DNA from: Lunularia cruciata
Taxonomy: Eukaryota > Streptophyta > Marchantiopsida > Lunulariales > Lunulariaceae
NCBI GenBank assembly: GCA_948567375.1
Contig: OX419755.1
Location: forward strand, 61,887,945-61,951,944
DNA length: 64,000 nt
Reading direction: 5' to 3'
The notes under the pieces were generated by a model. The model saw nothing but the letters and a program-made list of their open reading frames with translations, was not told where the DNA came from and ran no database searches. The position numbers and the translations under genes are program-made. Positions 19,189 through 32,802 of this stretch are shown in pieces. Each line of letters begins with the position of its first letter. The first letter of the stretch is position 1.

Positions 19189-21070
19189 TGTGACAACCCG
19201 GCAAATATCACTTTTGCGGTAATCGGGTAAGTAAAGTTTGTTCTCGCAAAGATACGATCCAGAATTGGTCAAATACAAAGTCCAAAGTCACAATTGCAGT
19301 TCTTCTTGATGGCTTCTTCAATCTCTTAGGTAGGAACTACACCCAAAAGAGAGTAACAAGCTCACAATCTTGACAACTTGTCACGAATACACACACATAA
19401 TCACAACATAGTCAATTTTGTCCAAACAACTCTTGATTGTGATGATTCAGATTCTCCCAAAGATGGCACTTCACTGCGAAGACCGATTTCACCTCAGAAT
19501 TGTGTTCCACCCCTCCACTGAAGGCACAACTTCCTCGATCAAAATTGCTTCACATCAACTTCGTACTGCACTCACCAATGCAGAATACTAACAACACTAC
19601 AATTCCTCTCAGATCTGTCAAGGCATTGCTCCGATGCACTTCACTCAGGATCAAACACACAAAATGAAGATCAGAGCTGCAGATTCCAACATCCACAGAC
19701 ACGCTGACTTGCTCTTCGGAATTCTTCACACACTCACAAATACAAACACGAAATTGACAATCGGAATTAAGCTTAAGCAACGAGTACTAAGAACAGCACT
19801 TCGCTTTATCTATCTTCAGAAAGATGAATACTGAATAACATCGTACTGCAAATGCTTCAGTTAAATACTGAAGCAAACAGCAGATTTGCCTTCCTAGCAC
19901 CGCTTCTTAAAATCTCTTCCTACCTACAGATCCCAAGTGACAATCTATTTCTTCATATCTGACCCTTCTTATCTCCAAATCAACATTTATCCTGATCCGA
20001 TCTCTACCTCATCATCGGCTTCCAAACCCGATGATCTTCTTACTACTTCTCCTTATTTGGGTATGATTGATTCTACTAATTTCTTCACTAATTCTACAAC
20101 TTCTACACTAGGAACTACAATTGAGCTCATGGGTAATCCATCTACACTCTTATCTCTTGACCCACTCTTCTCTAATGTATCAATTCTCAAGTCCGATGAT
20201 ACTTGAGTTCCTACATCTGCAACATCGGGTTTAATTACAATCAATTCCTTTGCTAATTCTACTATATCCTCATCACAAATTGTAATTGAAAGCATGGGTA
20301 CACTATCTATGCCTTCAATTTGTAACCCACTTTCCTCTAATCACTCATGTTATAGACCCGAAGACACTTACAATCTGATCTTGCACTTCGGGTTTATTCA
20401 CTATTGCTACTTCTCCTTCAATTCTTGTTCCATCTTCAATCGGAACTGAAATTGATGTCATGGGTATCCTAGCTATCTCTTCTTTCTTTATCCTAAATCT
20501 CTCTAATGCCTCTGGCAAGATTCCCGAATTCATCTTCATTGTACTCCGAGGTCCAACTATCTCAGATACAGTTGTCTTTGTCTTGAGTCGAAGAAGCTTC
20601 CCACTCAAAGTTGTGTAAACCCGAAGTCCAACATCCGAAGATCAAAGTCTGAAGTCTCAAGTCCGAAGTCCGAAGATCCAACCCGAAGACACTAAACTAC
20701 TTTGTACAATTACTCCCAAAACTTTAAATACTTGTAACTTCTTCTACAGACCTCCAAACTTTGCGATTTTGGTATCAACAGAAAGCCTTGAACAAGATGC
20801 TTCCAACAAGATATAGCGGGTTTGATTTGGACTTGTGAACATTGAGATATAGCTCCCGCAAGAATCTTGACCTATAACTTCCATTCCTCCTTCGGGTCTA
20901 CCCTCTTTCAATCTTGGCTGAGTCCGTCTTCATTTGACACAAAGTCGACTTCTTTGGGCTTGATCAAAATACAAATTTCCTCTCATTTCTTCTCCATTTG
21001 GTTTCAATTTGGTTTTAGCGAGGCACTTCTTCTTCAAAACTCGTCTAAAATGAAAAATGTGGGTACCACA
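19189..21070 (-). mobile_element. C3: short family-C unit, reverse orientation
   Basis: On the minus strand it begins TGTGGTACCCACATTTTTC (at 21070) and ends GGGTTGTCACA (at 19189), flanked by exact ATGCT duplications. At 1.88 kb it is half the length of C2. It keeps the 5' leader, a C-terminal coding remnant (about 19920-20620, with an ESIIP/LPMSSI type acidic tail), the TATA-like region (about 19860) and the conserved terminal block. It is a fossil with many breaks and sits in the 3' end of element A. Confidence 0.88.
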
Positions 21071-21075
21071 ATGCT

Positions 21076-22105
21076 ATACATTGTAGTTCCTCATTGAGAT
21101 GTTACTAATGGAGAAAACTACAAGTATTTGACAATTTCCTCTTCTCAATTTAATCATGGCTCCACCTCTATAGTAGCTACCTATTCTTCTGCTTGTTCTC
21201 ATTTGCTCCTCTATATGAAATTGCTTGACTTTAAAAAGAAAATTTTATGTTTTTTTGTTACTACATCACCATCCAACACCAACAGCCCCTCACCAAAATC
21301 CAAATAAACATTCTTAGATGTTACAACTCAAACAAATTCTCAATAAATTTGTCCACCTCCTTAACCAACGGAGCTTGAACATTATCATCAACTCAAAGTT
21401 TGTTGCTTAACATCCAAGTGAAAACTATACTATGCCTTGAAGTCTTGAACAACCTCATGATTTAAGAGCAAATACTTCAAAGCAGAAAAAGGAAACTACA
21501 AGAAACTACCAACTTGAAAGTAATGTATGTTGAGCCACTCAGACTATGTGAAATTGAGAAGCAATGATTATTATGAGTGATGCATAAAAAAGATACTACT
21601 ATCATTGTGCTTTTGTTTAAGAAGGAGCATACTAGGCAAAACTTTAGATCTCCTTCAATCATAAGACATTTCATCTAATTCATTGAAGACTCACTATGTG
21701 TGACAACTCAATAGTTGTTAAATTGTAGCAATTTGATAAAAAAACAAGTTGTTCCCTTGAAGATACTTTGGATGTGGTTAGAAAAAAAGAGAAATATCAA
21801 AAGCTATCCTTATTATTACCTATTCAACCTCTTGGGCAGAAACCAGTCCTAGAAGAGGGTAATGTCACTAAGAAGTACACTATTAAAAGGTATAAAAGAA
21901 AAATCACTATCACAAAAGATAAATTCCAACTTAAACAATGAGAGTGATGATTCAATTTGGAGATCCTATCTTACAAATAGAGTCCAAATTCCTTCCAAAG
22001 GCACAATCTTCTACCCTTCTTCAAAGACACATGTCTTTGAAGGAGAACTTTTTCCCAAAGGTGCAATCTTTGAAAAATACTTTCTTTGGCTACTTTCTAC
22101 TTTCA
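21076..22105. other. Unassigned stretch between C3 and C4
   Basis: The first 20-30 bases probably continue element A. The rest is AT-rich without a recognisable domain. A short open frame at 21862-22113 (plus) has an IPSKGTIFYPSSKTHVFEG segment that I cannot place. No RNA gene or promoter structure is seen. Confidence 0.4.
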
Positions 22106-22110
22106 ACACT

Positions 22111-25100
22111 TAAGGTACACACATTTTTTGGTTTTTTTGAATTTAAAACTAGAAGTGTATAGTTGAAGTTAGATTGAACCCAAATGGTGAAGAAAGAAGG
22201 AGAGTCATGTGTTTGGGTCAGACCCAAAGGCGCTTACTTTGTGTCAAGAAAAGGAGAACTTGGACCAGACTTGTCAAGTGATAAACCCAAAGTAAGGAAA
22301 TTTTGCCTCGGGGTAATCAACCCAATGCAAAGGCATAGTAACAACTTTCCTTCAGATGCTCCACTAAAGAATGTACAATCAAGAAAATGGCTAGGTCATG
22401 AGCAGGATACAATTGATAGTGATAGGAGGAATGCATGCAAAAGGTGTGATTATCAAGTGAAGAGTGATTGAGGAATGATCGCACATTGTAACACTATAAG
22501 GTTAAGTCTTTGTCAAGGGATTTTTGAAATTTCATGCAAGTATCCTATGCTACTAAGTAGTTGTCTCAAGGAATTAATATCACAAAGCCAGCCAAGAGTT
22601 AAATTTTCAAGAATCTTGAGGGAGTGAGTATTTCATATCCAAGCGAGGGAATATTTTTCCAATGGCCTAGAGTTAGAGATTGCACAATGCCAATGAGGGG
22701 CAAGAAGAAGAGTCCTTCACTTGCAATGCAGAATCTTGCAGTTTGGAGATTAGATGTCATAGTAAGGATCAAAGTCTTGAGTATACTTTGGATCACTTTT
22801 TAAGCCTAGAATTGGAACTTGAGTTTCTAAGTTTCATGGCAGAAATGCTGCAAGTAATTACAAGGATAGTCCTAAGGAAGAGGGAAAGAGATGCAATCTG
22901 TCTCAATGGATAGAGTCAGATTGGAGATTAGTCTTAGGGAAGGAGGCTAGTGAGGAGTTTGGAGTCATGTTTTATAGGAAGGGAGAGTCTGCAAAAGAGA
23001 CCATAAAAGTGCACAATTCCTTCACTGCTCCATGTACAAAGAATGGCTACAAGGTGGACACCTATTGGTCCTGATAAGGCAAAGTATTTTGAAGACAATG
23101 ATGGTGATATTCAAGCCTAAGAGAACCACTTATGTAATGAAGCACCAGGTGGCATTCTTTCATCAAATGTTTGTAGGAGAATTGGTGAATTGGGCAAAGT
23201 GCTTGCACCAAAGAACACAACAAATGATCTAGAACTAAAGAGATAGATCTCCATCTCATTACTTCATGCCATTTGTAGTACATTGCTACCTTACATTGAA
23301 TTTATTGAGTGTAGCAAAGAGACAAAAGATGGTTTCTCACTTTCATCTAGATTTGCGGAGAGAGGCAAATGCGTTGTAGCAGCTATGCATCTGACAAATC
23401 AAAGGGAGCAATGACAACTTTGCTAAGATAAGACAACACAAGAAAGTGGTGGTGACCATTCCAAAGACAAAGAAGCGGAACAAACCCAAATAGTGTCACC
23501 AGTGTAGCCATGGAAGATAAGAAGAATAGATTTGAGGCACAAGGTAGTAGTGTAGGACTAGTCTTTGGAGTAAGAATTGGAAGGAGAAATTGAGTCAAAG
23601 TGTGAAGACTCGTGAAGAGAAGAACAAACAAAACTCATCTTACAAAGTGGAGAATCCAGTAGGATGAGTGATGGAGAACCCAAAGGTGAGTAGATGGTGG
23701 AAAAAGATGTGGAAGAAGAAGATCCAGAATTCCTTGTGGTGATTGATAACATGGAAGGTGGAGACACTCTCTGTTTGGAACTACCTATGATGGAGATAGA
23801 AGAACACCAAGAAGAAGAGCCAAGGGTGGTGTTCTAGCAAGGAATGGCAATGAAGAGAAGTTTGCAGCTTGTGCCTGCAAGACCAAGTTAGTAGATAAAA
23901 GTTAAGGAAGATAAAGAAAGCTCAAAAGAAGTTACTTTGAAGGTAAGAAGATCAAGACTTTGGGGTAAGGCACCAATAGAGGAAGAGCTTGTTAAGATAA
24001 GTACAAAGACAATAACAAAGTAGAGTTTGTTAGTGGAATAGTGTACTTGTCAAAAATTGTATGTCCATTGCTATTTCAGTTGCAAAAGCAGAAGGTGGAG
24101 CTGAAGAAAGATCATCCTAAAGTGAAGCATCAGCTGCAAGTAGTGAGATATTGGATTGAAGAGATCTTTGAGTTGAAGAAGAAGCTAGCCCAAGGAGAGG
24201 AGGAAGCCAAAGTACTTTGGGTAGATGCAGTACTTTGGAGGAGGAATTTTGATAATTTGCAAGGAGAGTTTGTGAAGCACAAGGATGATATTGAAAGGAA
24301 ATTTGATGAAATAAGGAGGCAAAAGACATTGAATAAGAAGTTGCAAGTGGAATTTGATGAAGCAAAAGTTGAAGTCATACATTCCAAAGCCATCATAAAA
24401 ATAATAGAGCAAGAGTTGGAGAGGTTGAAATTGAAGGCGGCAAAGAAGGATCAAGCTTGGCATCGTAAATTGATAGTGAGAATTCAAGAAGAAGAAAGAT
24501 TGAGAGGGTTGATCAAAAGCATGGAAGCTCAACTTGGTCAATATGTGAAGGAGAAGGAAGCACTGAAAGTAGAGTTTGACGTGGAGTTGCAAATGTATTG
24601 AGAGGAGTTGCAATTATAGAGAGAGCAAGAAAACAAGAGTCAAATAGAGACTAAAATTAAAGTGATCATGAGTGTAAGAGTGATGCTTAGTACTATGACT
24701 AAAGTTCAGTTGGAGGAAGCAAGATTGCATGAGTTAAGATTGTTAGTGCATGAGACAAGAAAGAAGAAGGTGAAGGATGTTGACTTGAACAATTTGTTGA
24801 TTTGCTTGAGAGATCATGTAGATAGGAAGATATTAGAAGTAGTAGACAATGTCTATCTCATATTAGATTTAGCTAGAAGTGAGTTAGAAGAGCTTTGGAG
24901 TAAAAGGAAGAAGAAAACTTGATGCAAAGTAAGTGAAGTAGGAGTGCAGATGTCTTCAAGTGAGCTACCTAAGACATTAGAAGAGATGGGGCTAGAGAAT
25001 AAATATGTAGGTAGACTACCCATGACCTCAATTTCAGTTCAAACTGAAGATAGAAGAGAATTAAAAGGAGATATAGTAGTTGTATATAGACTCAAAGTAT

Positions 25101-25661
25101 AAAATACAAAGGAAGTTACATTGGGTGTAGAAGATGAAGAAGATGTATACATCAGATCATATTCATAACCAATTTGAGATTTGAATTAATAGATATGAAG
25201 AGTTGGTTGTCATTTGGATCTTGAGATTGTTAGGAATGGTATTTAGTAAGATAACTATTAAGTGCTTTGCCTATTTAAAGGAAGCATTTGCAATGTTGTT
25301 GTTATTGAATAATGTTATTTTGAAGTTGAGTAAAGTGAAGTGCTATAACTCAATTCTAAGGCAAAGTCATTTTATTGTGAAGTAGCCTTCTTTGAGAGAA
25401 CTGAATCATCACAATCAAGATTTTTTTGGAAGAATTGGATGAATTGTGATTATGGATGTGATTTTTTTGTGATAAGATTGCAAATTGAGCACTTGTTACT
25501 CTCTTTTGTGTGTGGTTTCTACCTGAGAGATTAAAGACACAACCAAGAAGAATTGTTTGTGACATTTTACTTTATATTTTACCATTTCTAAATCATATCT
25601 CTCTGGTAACAAATTGTTACTTGCTGATTATTGCAAAAGTGATACTTATTAGGTTGTCACA
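22111..25661 (+). mobile_element. C4: full-span family-C unit
   Basis: Flanked by exact ACACT duplications (22106-22110 and 25662-25666). It starts TAAGGTACACACATTTTT and ends TTAGGTTGTCACA. The layout is the same as C2: leader; coding trace 22688 to about 25168; TATA-like box at 25271; conserved terminal block from about 25500. It is more worn than C2, with a larger number of breaks, hence probably older. Confidence 0.88.
22688..25168 (+). pseudogene. Family-C coiled-coil protein, C4 copy
   Basis: Same order of parts as the C2 copy, including a KRTTYVMKHQVAFFHQMF segment (about 23115-23170) and a long coiled coil with VCPLLFQLQKQKVEL (24061-24105) and heptad-like leucines to about 24600. 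The C-terminal block reads RLHELRLLVHETRKK and VDRKILEVVDN (about 24720-24860). The protein-level pattern is clearer than the DNA-level match to C2, so the coding capacity seems to have been under selection while the family was active. Function unknown. Confidence 0.7.
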
Positions 25662-25942
25662 ACACTACATCACTCAAAGAGTTCTATCAAGGCATTACTT
25701 CTAGGAAATGAAAAACCAAGGATCAAATATACAAGGCTCTTAGATAGATACACAATTGAGTGCTTGTTCCTCTCTCTTGGGCGTGGTTTCTACCCAAGAG
25801 GCTAAAGATGCAACCAAGAAGAACTAAAGTGTTACCTTTTACTTTGTATTTGACTATTCCTTACTAGTATCTCGGTGGGAACAAATGATTACTCATCGAT
25901 TACTAGAAAAGTGATACTTGTTGGTTGTGTCAAACATAAGGA
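25662..25942. repeat. Family-C end remnants beside C4
   Basis: Two pieces. 25662-25735 resembles family C on the minus strand (part of the region before the terminal block). 25742-25942 resembles the terminal block on the plus strand, ending GGTTGTGTCA. C4 therefore appears to lie in an older family-C copy of mixed orientation. Divergence makes this a by-eye call. Confidence 0.55.
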
Positions 25943-26293
25943 TGTCAAACATAAGGACCTTTGCCCTATACATTTTCAAGACCAGCTAAGTAGTTTCTTC
26001 TTATATGGTCTCTTCTTCAAAACTTTCAAAGTAGCTCTCAAAGTTGGAGGAACTACTTCAATCAGGTATAGCATACATGCAGGATCAAGGAAGTCATAAG
26101 GAAGATGGTTACCTCTATAAATAGCACTTCTATTAGTGGAAGTTGCTTCTCTTGGGATAGAAATATCTTCTACTCCAATGATATATAGAGTTCCATTAGG
26201 ACCAACATTGTGGTGTGGATCATTTTGTGTGGATGCTTGTTGGTTTGTATTATAAAGTTCCTATAATCTAGGCATTGTGCCATAGCGTGGGTG
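25943..26293. other. Unassigned stretch
   Basis: No coding domain, RNA gene or terminal repeat recognised; perhaps the downstream side of the gag fossil that follows on the minus strand. Confidence 0.3.
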
Positions 26294-28055
26294 CTAGAGC
26301 AAAATACATAGGCCTGTTGGGACAATGATTTGCATAGTGATTCTCATTACAAATGTGCCACTGTATATTAGGTCCAAGTGGTCTCCATCCTTGTCAATTT
26401 TGTTGTCCACCTTGGAAGAGTAAGCCACATAATTGTTGATTGAAGTTATTTTACTATGGGATGATATCCATGGCATGCACCCTTTCTTCCCACGTTTCAT
26501 GGCTTCTTCATAGTGTTCTACAATTTGCCATGATGTGCCCGTACCTCCTACAATAACCACAACAATTTGGAATGTCAAGAGTAGCACATTGAGCATTGGT
26601 GTGGCTCCGCTCCATATAGTCAGTATAAGAGATTTTTCCTCCTCTGGCAATGTTAACCAAATTTCTCTCTTGGGGTTGGGGTGCTTAATGAAGATTCTTT
26701 AGACATTCCAATTTGACTAGGATATCTTCCATCTTAGTGGTTGTTACAAGAATCAAGGAAGCTGTGAGAGTAGGTAGAGATACAAGAGCTATGGGATGAA
26801 TTGCAAGAAAAACAACTTGTAGTTGGTTGTATATGAGCACTACTTGGTATACCATATGTGGGCCTGATATAGCAAGGCAGCTTCCTCATAGAAATAGTTA
26901 GATTGTAGGAAGCCATGAGCAGCAATATAGGGATTATGCATTATGCTTCCTTTGATGATGGAGCAAGGATCTGGCAATATGATGGAGCAAGGATCTGGCA
27001 AGGCCATTATCTTGCTTGTTAGCTTGACCCTAATTATGTGCTTTCTTGAAGGCTTGGATTAGACTTGTAGCCTTGTTGTATATGAGAAATTTTTAAATAT
27101 CCTTTGGTAGAGCATCTTTAAACCAATTGAGAGTTGTTGTAGGGTCTAGAGTTGGGTTATCATTCATGCTATGTATTGGAATCTTTAAATAAACACCTAC
27201 ATGGTTTTGTTGTGTACTCTGCATAGTTGGTTTATATTGTCCTTTAGTTTTTTTTGTGGTTTGTCCAAGATGTATTCATGTTGCCCTTTTGCTTATATTA
27301 ATGCATAACTTGTCCTTGTGGTAGAAGCAAGGCTGATGAACCAATGTTACACAACTCCAATAAAGCATTTGTCAAGCCATTGCCACATTGTCTACAATGT
27401 TTTGTGCCATACAAACATTCTTAAACATTCATAAGAATCTCTCAAGATATTTTTCATCATTGAACACTACTATACCCAAAGGTATGCAATTCTCCCCCCC
27501 CCCCCAAGGTTGAAGTCATTGTAGCTAGTGTTACCAAAATTATGGGTGTCGGGATTGGGGTTAAAGATGCTATTGGTTGTGGTGCCAAAGTAGGGAAGAT
27601 CCCTTGGGTAGAAGTACTTGCCATCAAGGAAACATTGCTTAAAGTTAGGAGTTTGCAATGTTGTCAATAAACACTAGAGGTAATGTTTCTCTCTGATTAA
27701 GAAGTGTCTTCTTTGTTGAGTTGGAAGGTAATACATCTTCATGATTGAAAGTAATAGTACTTCCATAGACAAGATGTGATACTTTGCTTTGCATTACACA
27801 TGCATTTCCTAAGGGGCTAAGAGGTAATGTGTTCTCCAAACCAAAAATGGTAGCACTTGTGGATGTGAGAGGTAATGCTTCTCTCAACCCACAATAGGTA
27901 CTATTCTTAACACAAGAAGGAACACTTCCTCCAAACAAAAGATAATAGTGGACACAAGATGGTAATGAATAATGGCGGCTAGAGCAAGTTGTAGAAGAGA
28001 GAAGAGAGGACATGTGAGTTAGCCAATAGGTGGCACCAAAAGTGTTGGTAGGCAT
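26294..28055 (-). pseudogene. Gag-like fossil with zinc knuckle, minus strand
   Basis: On the minus strand, from 28055 down to 26294, an eroded retrotransposon gag can be followed. It has a repetitive N-terminal segment with recurring LPL-type blocks (28055-27650), a helical part including FKDALPKDI (about 27110-27140) and a CCHC knuckle CGYCRRYGHIMANC (about 26560-26525), with a second knuckle-like CNENHYANHC further on. The lineage is not resolved, and no polymerase is attached. The element is heavily broken. A tandem 24-base duplication (26957-27004) and a run of 12 C (27494-27505) lie inside. Confidence 0.55.
26957..27004. repeat. 24-base tandem duplication
   Basis: The unit GATGGAGCAAGGATCTGGCA plus four bases occurs twice with period 24 (starts at 26957 and 26981), inside the gag fossil. 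Confidence 0.8.
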
Positions 28056-28960
28056 GACCTAACCCATAGTTTGTCTATTGGAGAAGGAATTGCAAGACAA
28101 CCCTTACATAGCCAGCCCTTCTTTGAGCTTGGGGAAGAATTGCAAGTAGGATTCCTATAGTGCATATAGTTGTATTGCGGAGTTAGGTCTACCATAGGAC
28201 ACTTAACCTCATAGATGGCTCATAGGTCTATCACCCTTGAGAGCCCATCAACCTCCTCAGTTGTCACTCTTTACTCTCAAAACCTCACGCTTAGTAGAAG
28301 ACTACGGGCTATTCCATAGTGGAGTCATAGGTTAGCAATGATCAACAAAATATGAACTCATACAAGTTTACAATCCTCTATTGAATCTAGCAATCATCTA
28401 TATTGGAAGTCAAGAGTCATGATAGTCAAGGCATTTAAGGTTTATAACACTTTGGTGTAGGCTTTTACTTTATAATAGAGGACCATTCCTTGTCTTGCCT
28501 TGCAAGCAATGCCTTAATACTATTGGGTCCTCCTCTCTTTTTCCAAATCCTACTCTTCATCCTCTATGAAATGGTTAATGATTGATCCCTTAGAACTCCC
28601 TACACTAATGCCACAAATTATCAAGTAACCCACCAACACTTTATAGTGGACCAAGCTCCCTTTTATATTTGGGGTCAAACCCTAAAAAGATTAAATTTTC
28701 CTCCCTCTCAATCCTTCCTTTGTGGTGGCCATCTCCCATCAATGCCAATTGGCTCCTAATCCTTAATTCTTATGTAGATTATACTACCTAAGTGTGTCAG
28801 CATGTTGCTTATGAATTTATTTTCTACCTAATTTTGTCCTAGTATACTACATACCTATAGTGTTCTTGCTTGTTCTCCCATTTGTCATATAAGGAGAATC
28901 TTGTAGTGGAAGTCATGTAACACCTTATTTTTAATAGAAGTCCTGCACTCCATATTCCCT
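28056..28960. other. Unassigned stretch
   Basis: Mixed sequence without a convincing gene. It has only short open frames and no terminal repeat or RNA structure that I can support. Confidence 0.35.
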
Positions 28961-30606
28961 AGCATTGACTTACCTATAGCCTACACAACCCTTAGCACCT
29001 ACTTTGCCCAGATGACAAGATGGTTCAAAAAAAGAAGATGCCCCAAGAGAAGAAGTACAAGTGCTAGAAGTTTTGGAGGAACCAACCATCTTTGAAGCAA
29101 CACTTATAGAATTGCAACCTATTAGAGCACAACCAAAAGCACCACCAGCAAAGAATACAAAGGAAGCAAGACCAGAAGAGGAGAGGACCAAGAGTTTTTT
29201 ATCTCAACAATGACAACACTTGCAAGTTCTAGCTTGAAGGGATTTGTTTCAACTTGGAAGAACTTTTAGTCAAGAACAAACCTAGTAATAACGTAGTGGC
29301 ATACTTGTTGGTTCTTCTCATGTTAGTTCCTAATGGATACTTACCAATGTACAAGCAAAAGAATGTGGAGGTCTATGATTATGTAAGAAGTCAACACTTG
29401 TAGCTTCATCAAAGGTCAATACTGTCGGGAGATATCAAAGAGATGCAAATCCTTTGGATAAAGCTGCAAAAACCTCCATCAAATAAAGCAATAGAATTGG
29501 GCATTGGGTTAGATTGCAAGGTAAATCAGATTAGAAAAAGCATCAAGTTCACATTATTAGATGTTAAATAGTGTTTTGATGAGGTATTGGATGATCAAAA
29601 ACTTCAAGAATCCATAGATTAGAGTGTGATGGATAAACCATCTCTCCTTTGAAGTGGAGTAGTGGCATGTAATGCAATAGTGGAAGTAGTTGTGTAGTGG
29701 ATTTTAAAGCTTTAGTTAAATTTTGGATGTTAGCCAATTAAGCATTAATTGATAGAATCTTGAGTCTGCAATAGTGGAAGTAGTGGGGTAGTGGCTTTTA
29801 AAGCTTTAGTTAAATTTTGGATGTTAGCCAATTAAGCATTAATTGATAGAATCTTGAGCCCCCCTCCCATCCTTGCTATTCAAGCAAGTAGCTTGAAGTT
29901 CTAAGTGTGTAGTTCTTACAAGGTGAATAAGTGAAAGAGTGCCACTCTTTGTTGTTTTTTTTCATATCTCTTGTGCAAGTGATTCAATCTTTGGACCAGT
30001 AGTAGCTCATCTTTGTAGTGATGGAAATGCTCTCTTGTGTGTTTGATCCTTGGGTGGTTTCTATACCTCAATGTCAATGCCGTGATGGGGCAAGGATATC
30101 CTATAGTAGTGCTCTAATTTGCTACTATCTTGTCTAAACTTGTATCATTTCATTGAAGCTAGTTGATATAAAGAGAATGCTTTCCAAATAAGAGGAGTAA
30201 GATAGATCTTTTGAGAAGGGTTAGTACATATTCTTTGATGTGATTTCTATCTTTGGAGTGAGAGATCACTTTGAGTGACTCACCACTTGGAGGAGAAATA
30301 GGCAAGATTCTTTGAAGGATCTTGTAGAGGGAAGGAGATGCCTAACTTGGACTATCATCTCACTTTCAAGACTTAGGATAGTAATTCTATGTGATTGTGG
30401 TTGTTTTGTTCTTTCATTTTGTATTTCACCTTCTTTGTAGCTTTTCACTCTTTTGGGTGTGGTTTTTACCCAAGAGATAAAAGATGAAATATAATGGACT
30501 ACATTTTGTGAAATTTTCTTTGTATCTAATGATTTCTAACTTGTATCCTTGTGAGAACAAACTATTCCTTTTAAAATGCTTCAATTTGGTGTTTATTTGG
30601 TTGTTA
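28961..30606 (+). mobile_element. Diverged relative of family C
   Basis: Plus-strand similarity to the 3' half of family C: GTGTTTGATCCTTGG near 30040, matching the block upstream of the terminal region, and CTTTTGGGTGTGGTTTTTACC near 30450, matching the terminal block, ending about 30606. Upstream, 28990-29640 carries an eroded coding trace (for example VAYLLVLLMLVPNGYLPMYK near 29300) that does not obviously match the family-C protein. It may be a sister family with its own LTR-borne coding region. No target duplication was found. Confidence 0.45.
29674..29858. repeat. 94-base tandem duplication
   Basis: Two copies with period 94 (29674-29767 and 29768-29858), nearly identical and so duplicated relatively recently compared with the surrounding decay. 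The second copy runs into a short C-rich tract. Confidence 0.9.
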
Positions 30607-31309
30607 TATCCACTCTTGATATTCATTCCATTAATTCCCTTAAGTTTCAGCCTTGCAGCCATACTCCCTTGAAACCAAAAAACCTTACCTTCTAATGAAG
30701 TACAGATGGAATCATTAAATTAATTTTTTTCAATCCTTAGTTGGCATTATTTATGATTAAGACTAGTGAGGCATTTGATTGTCTTCAAGCCCCCAAATTC
30801 TACTCTTGCTTAATAAAAGCATAATTTATTAATACTTTTGCAAAATTTTGTGCTATGTGAATCCAAAACATTTTCCTCTAACTATAAAAATAAAATTCCC
30901 CCAATTGTACCCTTTAACCATTTCTCCATATCAATGGGAAAAGGACTAGAGTATTTTCACTTTATTCCATGGTAATATATTTAGAGCATAGACTTGCCTT
31001 AGATAAGAAGTACCTCAAAGTAATATCATCTACTTCACATCCAAACTAGTTAAGCTAGAAATACATCTTTGTTAGATAAATTAAATGAAATTAAGTTTGT
31101 TAAGTCTTCAAATCTTTATCTCAACTATATCATCAAACAAATGATCAAATTCATTCCAATATTGATTTTGCTCTAGTTTTATCCATCAATTTTAGCAGAA
31201 CAACTTTATTATAATACTTGTCAAAATTTAATTATGATTTCAAATCTCAATTTAATTCACATTACAATTAAATGAACCTATTGTATATGCTTGTGGAGGA
31301 TTTTGTTGT
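30607..31309. other. AT-rich unassigned stretch
   Basis: AT-rich DNA with no coding trace, RNA gene or repeat boundary that I can support. Confidence 0.4.
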
Positions 31310-32802
31310 TGTGGTACTCATATTTTCTTGTTTTGGTAGAATTGAGAGTAAAATTAGTAACTAGAAGTGGAAAGAGTTAGTATGTAATTCAAGTCTACAT
31401 GAGTCTAAGTAGGAATAGCAAAGGAAGGAATTTGATCCACTGATGTAAGATCTGATTTGAGGATGCTGAACCAATCTGATTTCAGTTAATTCTGCATCAA
31501 AGGAGACACAATCCAATCCAAGGATACTTTGCATTGGAATGGAAGTTGGGAGGTGAGGATTACTTTGAGGCCCGTATCTTGGTGACTGCATTTCCAAATC
31601 ATGCAAGCTATATCTTGTCAGAAGTGTCTCTTTTAGGGCTTCTGTTGACATCAAGTGCAGAGTTTGGAGGTTTGCAATTAAAGTTAAAAGCATGTGAATT
31701 TTATGGAGTATATGAAAAATACTGTGGGTTTGAAATTGAAGCTACTTGCCTCAAGTTCAAGGTGACCCAATCCAAGGTAGTCAAACATCAAAGTGCAATT
31801 AGATTTGGCTAAGCTACCCAAGTCATCAAAGAGAGTTAGAAGATTGGAGAAGGATATTGTTAGGATTATGACTTTAGTGCAATATTGATAGATGATGTGA
31901 CTGCAATAGAGGTAGATGTAGAATCCAAAGTGCATGAGACACTTGTAGTTACTTTAGGTGGAGAATCCAAAGTACCATTTAGTGAAGTAGGACCGCTTAG
32001 ATTGGATTTGAGTCAATAGCAATTATGGACACAATATAATGTTTTTGTGTAAAGTTCTTTGTATCCAAAAATCTGGTGGAAGCAATTGTGATAGTTACTT
32101 AGTTTTGGTAAATTTTGAAACTTTCAAGTGGTTTGACTACTTAGAGCAAACATTCAAAGTATTGTGTATTCAATATTGAGAACAAGATGAATAAAGCAAA
32201 TTGTTGATAGAGTGCTCATAGTTTTTCTTAATCCCAAGTTTCAATTGAATGCCTTTGTATGTGAATTTATGAAAAAATTTGGATTGCAAGTAAAGGAGTG
32301 TTGAATCTTAGATCCTATAACTTTGAATTCCATTTTATGTGTTTGATCTTGAGTGTAGCACATTCAAAGCAATGCTTTGATGGATCTTTGTGAACTATAG
32401 TGTTGCAAATATTTGGCATTTGTAGCCATAGACAAGAAGTTGATGCAAATTCACTTTGAAGTGGGAAGTTGTACCTTCACTAGAGGAGGGAATACAATTC
32501 CAAGGTGAAGTCACTTTGTGATGAAGTAGACATCCTCATATTGATTGAATTATCACAATTGATATAAATGTAGACTAGAGTTGAAGAATTATTATTTTGA
32601 GTGACAATTTTTTGTGGAAAAACCTCTGATGAGTGTTTGCTACACCTTTTGGGTGTTGTTTCTGCCCAAGAATTTAAAGATGTACCAAAAAAAACTATTA
32701 AGTTACTTTTGCTTCATTTTGAACATTCTTGACTTGTATCTTTGTGGGAAAAATGATTACTCACACAAGTTTAATGCAAAAGTGATATTTGCTAGGTTTC
32801 AT
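31310..32802 (+). mobile_element. C9: short family-C unit
   Basis: Begins TGTGGTACTCATATTTT, as expected for family C, and ends in the terminal block with GATATTTGCTAGG near 32795. In between it keeps the C-terminal coding tail (VESKV-type repeats, about 31880-32020), followed by the usual downstream region. At about 1.5 kb it is much shorter than C2. No clear target duplication is seen, so the right end is approximate. It is heavily worn. Confidence 0.65.
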
